Shown here: in pieces, positions 3,718-8,424 of the stretch
Position numbering within the stretch: the first letter of the stretch is position 1
How the letters are laid out: each line of letters opens with the position of its first letter
Origin: Helicobacteraceae bacterium
Lineage (GTDB): Bacteria; Campylobacterota; Campylobacteria; Campylobacterales; Sulfurimonadaceae
Reading direction: 5' to 3'
Assembly: GCA_027056525.1 (NCBI GenBank)
Contig: JALUKO010000253.1
Coordinates: 1-8,424 of the forward strand
DNA length: 8,424 nt
Position numbers and translations under genes: made by a program
The notes under the pieces: model-generated
Told to the model about the DNA's origin: nothing
The model's input: the letters and a program-made list of their open reading frames with translations, nothing else
The model's database searches: none

Positions 3718-6700
3718 ATGTTAAACACTTTATACTCCGGAAATCGTCTTCGTGTAGACTTCTCTAAAACTCCTCAACAAATAGAAGTACCAAACTTATT
3801 ACAACTTCAACAAAGTTCATATGACAACTTTTTAATGTTAGAAGATAAAGACAGAAAAGAGAGTGGAATTGAAAATGTATTTCAATCAGTTTTTCCTATT
3901 CATGATGCTCAAAACAGACTAACTGTTGAATATCTTGGCAGTGAGGTTGGAAAGCCAAAATATACAGTGAGAGAGTGTATGGAGCGTGGTCTCACATATG
4001 CTGTATCATTACGAATGAAAACGCGTCTTGTTCTTTGGGACAGAGATGAAAACACTAAAGAAAAACTTGGTGTAAAAGATATTAAAGAACAAAGTATTTT
4101 TGTTCGCGATATCCCGCTTATGACAGAGAGAACCTCTTTTATTATCAACGGTGTTGAGCGTGTTGTTGTCAATCAGCTTCACCGTTCACCGGGTGTCATT
4201 TTTAAAGAGGAAGAGTCCTCAACAGCAGGAAACAAACTGATCTATACCGGTCAGATTATTCCGGATCGCGGTTCATGGTTGTATTTTGAATATGATCCAA
4301 AAGATATCCTTTACATGAGAATCAACAAACGCCGTAAAGTGCCTGTAACAATTATGTTCAGAGCGTTAGGATACTCTAAGCAAGATATACTTAAATTATT
4401 TTATCCTATCCAAACAATTAAAGTAGGCGAGAACAGATTCTCTATGGAGTTCAACCCTAAAGATTTTGCATCAAGACTTTCGTATGATCTTGTTGATCTT
4501 AACGGTAAAGTGTTAGTTGCAAACGGGAAAAGACTTTCTGCTAAAAAAGCGCAAAAACTTATCGATGATGGAGTAAGTGAAGTTGAATATCCTTTAGAAG
4601 TTTTACTTGAAAGATATCTTGCAGAGCCGATTATTGATCCTGAGACGGGTGAAATCCTTTTTGATACTATGACTCATATTGATGAAGTTAAACTCAAAAA
4701 AATGGCGGAGATCGGTGTTGAATCTTTCAAGATTGCAAATGATTTGGCAGAGGGTGTTGACAGCTCTGTTATCAATGCGTTTAATGCAGATTCTGATTCA
4801 TTGAAACTTTTAAAACAAACAGAAGATATAGAAGATGAAAATGACCTTGCAGCTATTCGTATATACAAAGTTATGCGTCCTGGTGAACCTGTAACAAAAG
4901 ATGCTGCAAAAGCATTTGTTAACCAACTTTTCTTTGATCCTGAAAGATACGATTTGACAAAAGTTGGACGTATGAAGATGAATCATAAACTTGGTCTTAA
5001 TATCCCTGAATATGTTACGGTACTTACACATGAAGATATCATAAACTCTGTTAAATATGTGATCAAAGTTAAAAATGGACAGGGTCATATTGATGATAGA
5101 GATCACCTTGGTAACAGACGTATCCGTTCTATCGGTGAGCTTTTAGGGAATGAGTTACATAACGGTCTTATTAAGATGCAAAAAGCAATTCGTGATAAAC
5201 TCTCAACTATGAGTGGACCGATGAATGAGCTTATGCCTCATGATCTGATCAACTCTAAAATGATCACTTCTACAATTATGGAGTTTTTCTCAGGTGGACA
5301 ACTTTCACAGTTTATGGATCAAACCAATCCACTCTCAGAAGTTACACATAAGCGTCGTCTCTCGGCTTTAGGTGAAGGTGGTCTTGTAAAAGAGCGTGCC
5401 GGCTTTGAAGTGCGTGACGTTCACCCGACTCACTATGGACGTATCTGTCCGATTGAGACTCCGGAGGGACAAAATATCGGTCTTATCAATACACTTGCTA
5501 CATACTCAAAAGTAAATGAGCACGGTTTTATTGAAGCACCGTACAAAGTGATGAAAGATGGAAAAGTTACCAACGAGGTTGTTTACCTAACAGCAACTCA
5601 GGAAGAGGGTGTGAAAATTGCAGCAGCTTCCAATGAGTTAGATGATGATGGACAATTTACAAGTGAACTTATCACCGTGAGACTCGATGGTGAAATTTTA
5701 CTTCGTCCTGCTCATGAATGTCAGTATGCAGATCTTTCTTCTCACATGGTTGTTGGTGTTGCAGCATCACTTATCCCTTTCTTGGAACATGATGATGCCA
5801 ACCGTGCACTTATGGGATCAAATATGCAGCGTCAAGCAGTACCACTTTTAAGACCGTTTGCTCCAATGGTAGGAACAGGTGTAGAAAAACTTGTTGCTCG
5901 TGATGCGTGGGAATGTGTCAAAGCGAAACGTGCAGGAACGGTTGAGAAAGTTGATGGTAAACACATCTATGTTATGGGTGAAGAAGATGGTGAGATCTAT
6001 ATAGATTATTACCCTTTACAAAAGAATCTTCGCACCAACCAAAATACCTCTTTTGCTCAAAAACCGATTGTAAAAATCGGTGATAAGGTGAAAAAAGGTC
6101 AAGTGATTGCCGATGGTCCAAATATGGATCAAGGGGAACTTGCACTTGGTGTGAACGCTATGGTTGCATTTATGCCTTGGAACGGTTACAACTTTGAGGA
6201 TGCGATAGTTATCTCTGAGAGAATTATCCGTAAAGATGCATTCACATCAGTTCATATTTATGAAAAAGAGGTGGAAGCACGTGAACTCAAACACGGTGTT
6301 GAAGAGATCACTCGTGATATTCCAAATGTTCGTGATGATGAGCTTGCTCACCTAGATGAGTCAGGAATTGTTAAAATCGGTACGTATGTAAAAGGTGGTA
6401 TGATTTTAGTTGGTAAAGTTTCTCCAAAAGGTGAAGTGAAACCTACTCCTGAAGAGCGTTTATTACGTGCTATTTTCGGTGAAAAAGCAGGTCATGTTGT
6501 AAACAAGTCACTTTACTGTGCTCCGAGTATGGAAGGTGTTGTTGTTGATATTAAAATTTTCACAAAAAAAGGTTATGACAAAGATCCTCGTGCACTTGAA
6601 CTTGAAAAAGAAGAGCGTGATTATTTAGAGCGCGAGCACTATGACAGACTTATTATGATAGATAAAGAGGAGATGTTAAGAGTTACAAAACTTTTAACTC

Positions 6701-7866
6701 GTGAACCTTTACTCAAAGATATCAAAGTGGGTGAGACAGAGTACAAAGCAGGGGATACCATCAATGGCGAAGACCTTGTAGAAGTAAACCGTTTTGCTAT
6801 GAATGCTATAGTAAAATCTTTCTCTGAAGAGATTCAAGAAGAGTACGCAAAAACTAAAAACTACTTCCAAAAACAAAAGAGAGTTTTTAGAGATGAGCAT
6901 GAAGAGAAACTTACTATTTTAGAAAAAGATGACATCCTTCCAAACGGTGTTGTAAAATATGTTAAAGTGTATATCGCTACGAAACGTCAACTCAAAGTTG
7001 GTGATAAAATGGCGGGTCGTCACGGAAATAAAGGTATCGTCTCTACAATTGTTCCGGAAGTTGATATGCCATATATGGAAGATGGACGCAGCGTTGATAT
7101 CTGTTTGAATCCTCTTGGGGTTCCATCTCGTATGAATATCGGTCAAATTTTAGAGATGCACTTAGGTATGGCAGGTCGTGAACTTGGGAATCAGATACAA
7201 GAAGAATTTGAAACAAAACAAAAAGATTTTGTAAAAAATCTTAGAGAAAAAATGATCGCTATCGCTGATGTTGCAGGGATGATGAATGCAAGCAAAGTGA
7301 TCGGTGAGATGAATGATGAGAAGTTCTTGCATTATGCGCGTGACTGGGCAAAAGGCGGGGTGAGATTTGCTACTCCAATTTTCGAGGGTGTAAATCAGGC
7401 AGAATTCGATAAGCTTTTTGAACTTGCTAAAATGGATCATGACGGTAAGACTGTACTTTATAACGGTATGACCGGTGAGAAGATAAAAGAGCGTGTTAAT
7501 GTTGGATATATGTATATCCTTAAACTTCATCACTTGGTTGATGAGAAGATCCATGCCCGTTCAACCGGACCATACTCTCTTGTTACACAACAACCTGTTG
7601 GTGGTAAAGCACTCTTTGGTGGACAAAGATTTGGAGAGATGGAAGTTTGGGCTTTAGAGGCATATGGAGCTTCTGCGGTTCTAAAAGAGATGTTAACTAT
7701 TAAATCTGATGATGTTGATGGACGTGTACGTGCATACAAAGCACTTACAAAAGGTGAATTAGTACCAGCTTCCGGAATTCCGGAAACACTATTCGTATTG
7801 ACTAAAGAGCTTCAATCACTGGCTCTAGATGTAGAAATATTTGACGAGGTTGAAGACGATGAGTAA
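3718..7866 (+). CDS. rpoB: DNA-directed RNA polymerase subunit beta
   Basis: The 1382-residue beta subunit, which forms one jaw of the polymerase and half of the active centre. It is about 40 residues longer than the E. coli protein. The rifampicin pocket reads GGQLSQFMDQTNPLSEVTHKR starting at residue 526. Asp534, His544 and Ser549 (E. coli 516, 526, 531) keep the sensitive-type residues, although E. coli Pro535 is Glu553 here. Other landmarks are NGYNFED at 822-828 (acidic pair Glu827/Asp828) and VGDKMAGRHGNKG at 1094-1106, with the active-centre lysines Lys1097 and Lys1105. The acidic tail ends DEVEDDE. GAGG at 3708-3711 sits six bases before the ATG. The stop codon lies inside the start of rpoC, an eight-base overlap. 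A structured 216-base gap separates it from rplL. Confidence 0.98.
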   Translation: MLNTLYSGNRLRVDFSKTPQQIEVPNLLQLQQSSYDNFLMLEDKDRKESGIENVFQSVFPIHDAQNRLTVEYLGSEVGKPKYTVRECMERGLTYAVSLRMKTRLVLWDRDENTKEKLGVKDIKEQSIFVRDIPLMTERTSFIINGVERVVVNQLHRSPGVIFKEEESSTAGNKLIYTGQIIPDRGSWLYFEYDPKDILYMRINKRRKVPVTIMFRALGYSKQDILKLFYPIQTIKVGENRFSMEFNPKDFASRLSYDLVDLNGKVLVANGKRLSAKKAQKLIDDGVSEVEYPLEVLLERYLAEPIIDPETGEILFDTMTHIDEVKLKKMAEIGVESFKIANDLAEGVDSSVINAFNADSDSLKLLKQTEDIEDENDLAAIRIYKVMRPGEPVTKDAAKAFVNQLFFDPERYDLTKVGRMKMNHKLGLNIPEYVTVLTHEDIINSVKYVIKVKNGQGHIDDRDHLGNRRIRSIGELLGNELHNGLIKMQKAIRDKLSTMSGPMNELMPHDLINSKMITSTIMEFFSGGQLSQFMDQTNPLSEVTHKRRLSALGEGGLVKERAGFEVRDVHPTHYGRICPIETPEGQNIGLINTLATYSKVNEHGFIEAPYKVMKDGKVTNEVVYLTATQEEGVKIAAASNELDDDGQFTSELITVRLDGEILLRPAHECQYADLSSHMVVGVAASLIPFLEHDDANRALMGSNMQRQAVPLLRPFAPMVGTGVEKLVARDAWECVKAKRAGTVEKVDGKHIYVMGEEDGEIYIDYYPLQKNLRTNQNTSFAQKPIVKIGDKVKKGQVIADGPNMDQGELALGVNAMVAFMPWNGYNFEDAIVISERIIRKDAFTSVHIYEKEVEARELKHGVEEITRDIPNVRDDELAHLDESGIVKIGTYVKGGMILVGKVSPKGEVKPTPEERLLRAIFGEKAGHVVNKSLYCAPSMEGVVVDIKIFTKKGYDKDPRALELEKEERDYLEREHYDRLIMIDKEEMLRVTKLLTREPLLKDIKVGETEYKAGDTINGEDLVEVNRFAMNAIVKSFSEEIQEEYAKTKNYFQKQKRVFRDEHEEKLTILEKDDILPNGVVKYVKVYIATKRQLKVGDKMAGRHGNKGIVSTIVPEVDMPYMEDGRSVDICLNPLGVPSRMNIGQILEMHLGMAGRELGNQIQEEFETKQKDFVKNLREKMIAIADVAGMMNASKVIGEMNDEKFLHYARDWAKGGVRFATPIFEGVNQAEFDKLFELAKMDHDGKTVLYNGMTGEKIKERVNVGYMYILKLHHLVDEKIHARSTGPYSLVTQQPVGGKALFGGQRFGEMEVWALEAYGASAVLKEMLTIKSDDVDGRVRAYKALTKGELVPASGIPETLFVLTKELQSLALDVEIFDEVEDDE

Positions 7867-8424
7867 ATTAGTACCTATTGAAGTAACTGAAGATAAAAGA
7901 CCAACTGATATTAAACAATTGCAATTCCGCCTTGCTTCTCCAGAGAAAGTTATGTCTTGGAGTCATGGCGAGGTTAAAAAGCCTGAAACGATCAACTACC
8001 GTACGCTTAAGCCTGAGCGTGACGGTCTTTTTTGTGCAAAAATCTTTGGTCCTGTAAGAGATTATGAGTGTCTTTGTGGCAAATATAAAAAAATGCGTTA
8101 CAAGGGTGTCGTATGTGAGAAGTGTGGTGTTGAAGTAACATCAACAAAAGTTCGCCGTATCCGTATGGGTCATATTGAGCTTGTGACACCTGTTGCACAT
8201 ATTTGGTATGTCAGTTCATTGCCATCACGTATAGGTACGCTTCTTGGTATCAAGATGAAAGATCTTGAGCGTGTACTTTATTATGAAGCGTATATTGTTG
8301 AGAGTGGTGGAGAAGCGTATTATGATGCTGAAGCAAAAACACCTGTATTAAAATATGATGTACTCAATGAAGAGCAGTATCGTACTTTGGTACAAAGATT
8401 TGGAGAACTTGGCTTTAAAGCTCG
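7859..8424 (+). CDS. rpoC: DNA-directed RNA polymerase subunit beta', N-terminal part (partial)
   Basis: The first 188 codons of beta', the catalytic clamp-bearing subunit; the rest lies beyond the window. It begins MSKLVPIEVTEDKRPTDIK, followed by IKQLQFRLASPEKVMSWSHG and NYRTLKPERDGLFCAKIFGP, the conserved clamp segment. The zinc-binding domain shows Cys71, Cys73, Cys86 and Cys89 (ECLCG and CEKCG), one residue off the E. coli numbering. The catalytic NADFDGD loop is not yet reached. The start overlaps the last eight bases of rpoB (ATGAGTAA) in a different frame, with GAGG at 7846-7849 inside rpoB as ribosome-binding core. This suggests coupled, one-to-one synthesis of the two subunits. Confidence 0.97.
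   Translation, partial: MSKLVPIEVTEDKRPTDIKQLQFRLASPEKVMSWSHGEVKKPETINYRTLKPERDGLFCAKIFGPVRDYECLCGKYKKMRYKGVVCEKCGVEVTSTKVRRIRMGHIELVTPVAHIWYVSSLPSRIGTLLGIKMKDLERVLYYEAYIVESGGEAYYDAEAKTPVLKYDVLNEEQYRTLVQRFGELGFKA

Noticed and set aside
5296..5379. Rifampicin-pocket changes as a sign of resistance
   Set aside because: The main resistance positions (E. coli 516, 526, 531) keep the sensitive residues; the differences seen (GG for SS, Glu for Pro535) look like lineage variation.
894..7739. Minus-strand open frames of 60-130 codons, for example at 894-1166, 4810-5106 and 7162-7554
   Set aside because: They lie antisense to certain genes, lack ribosome-binding sites and recognisable domains, and have low-complexity Phe/Ile/Ser-rich products as expected from reading AT-rich genes backwards.
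7859..7866. rpoB-rpoC gene fusion or frameshift
   Set aside because: rpoB ends with a proper TAA and normal acidic tail, and rpoC has its own ATG and ribosome-binding site, so this is a normal overlap of two intact frames.

Overview
This window is a housekeeping block, read entirely on the + strand. It holds the 3' end of tuf (EF-Tu), rpmG (L33), a tRNA-Trp gene, secE, nusG, rplK (L11), rplA (L1), rplJ (L10), rplL (L7/L12), rpoB, and the first 188 codons of rpoC. Gene order, AT-rich coding sequence, a 59-residue SecE, a tRNA-Trp between rpmG and secE, and RpoB wording such as MLNTLYSGNRLRVDF together point to Campylobacterota (formerly Epsilonproteobacteria). rpoB and rpoC are separate, overlapping genes, unlike the fused gene of Helicobacter and Wolinella. 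A free-living Sulfurimonas-like organism is my best guess, but the genus is inferred, not shown.

Layout: positions 1-409 carry the tuf end, rpmG and tRNA-Trp, with small hairpins in the gaps. Positions 471-1634 carry secE, nusG and rplK, packed with gaps of 10 and 20 bases. rplA (1701-2393) is followed by a 198-base structured leader before rplJ (start 2592). rplL (3130-3501) is followed by a 216-base structured spacer before rpoB (3718-7866). rpoC starts inside the last codons of rpoB at 7859 and runs off the window. No stretch longer than 300 bases lacks a gene.

The genes supply translation (EF-Tu, L33, tRNA-Trp, the L11/L1/L10/L12 stalk and L1-arm proteins), protein export (SecE), transcription elongation and antitermination (NusG), and the two largest RNA polymerase subunits. 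Co-transcription would tie ribosome-stalk supply to polymerase supply. The differing demand for each product (L12 well above L10, ribosomal proteins well above RNA polymerase) is probably set in the gaps, where I find most of the non-coding structure.

I see no accessory, mobile, defence or otherwise novel protein-coding system; no minus-strand gene, CRISPR or IS is supported. What deserves a second look is the RNA structure between genes: a textbook-shaped H-type pseudoknot candidate between rplK and rplA, mutually exclusive hairpins plus an L10-leader-like fold before rplJ, a long near-perfect duplex between rplL and rpoB resembling an RNase III site, and several smaller hairpins. All RNA folds were paired by hand from the sequence; no energies were computed.
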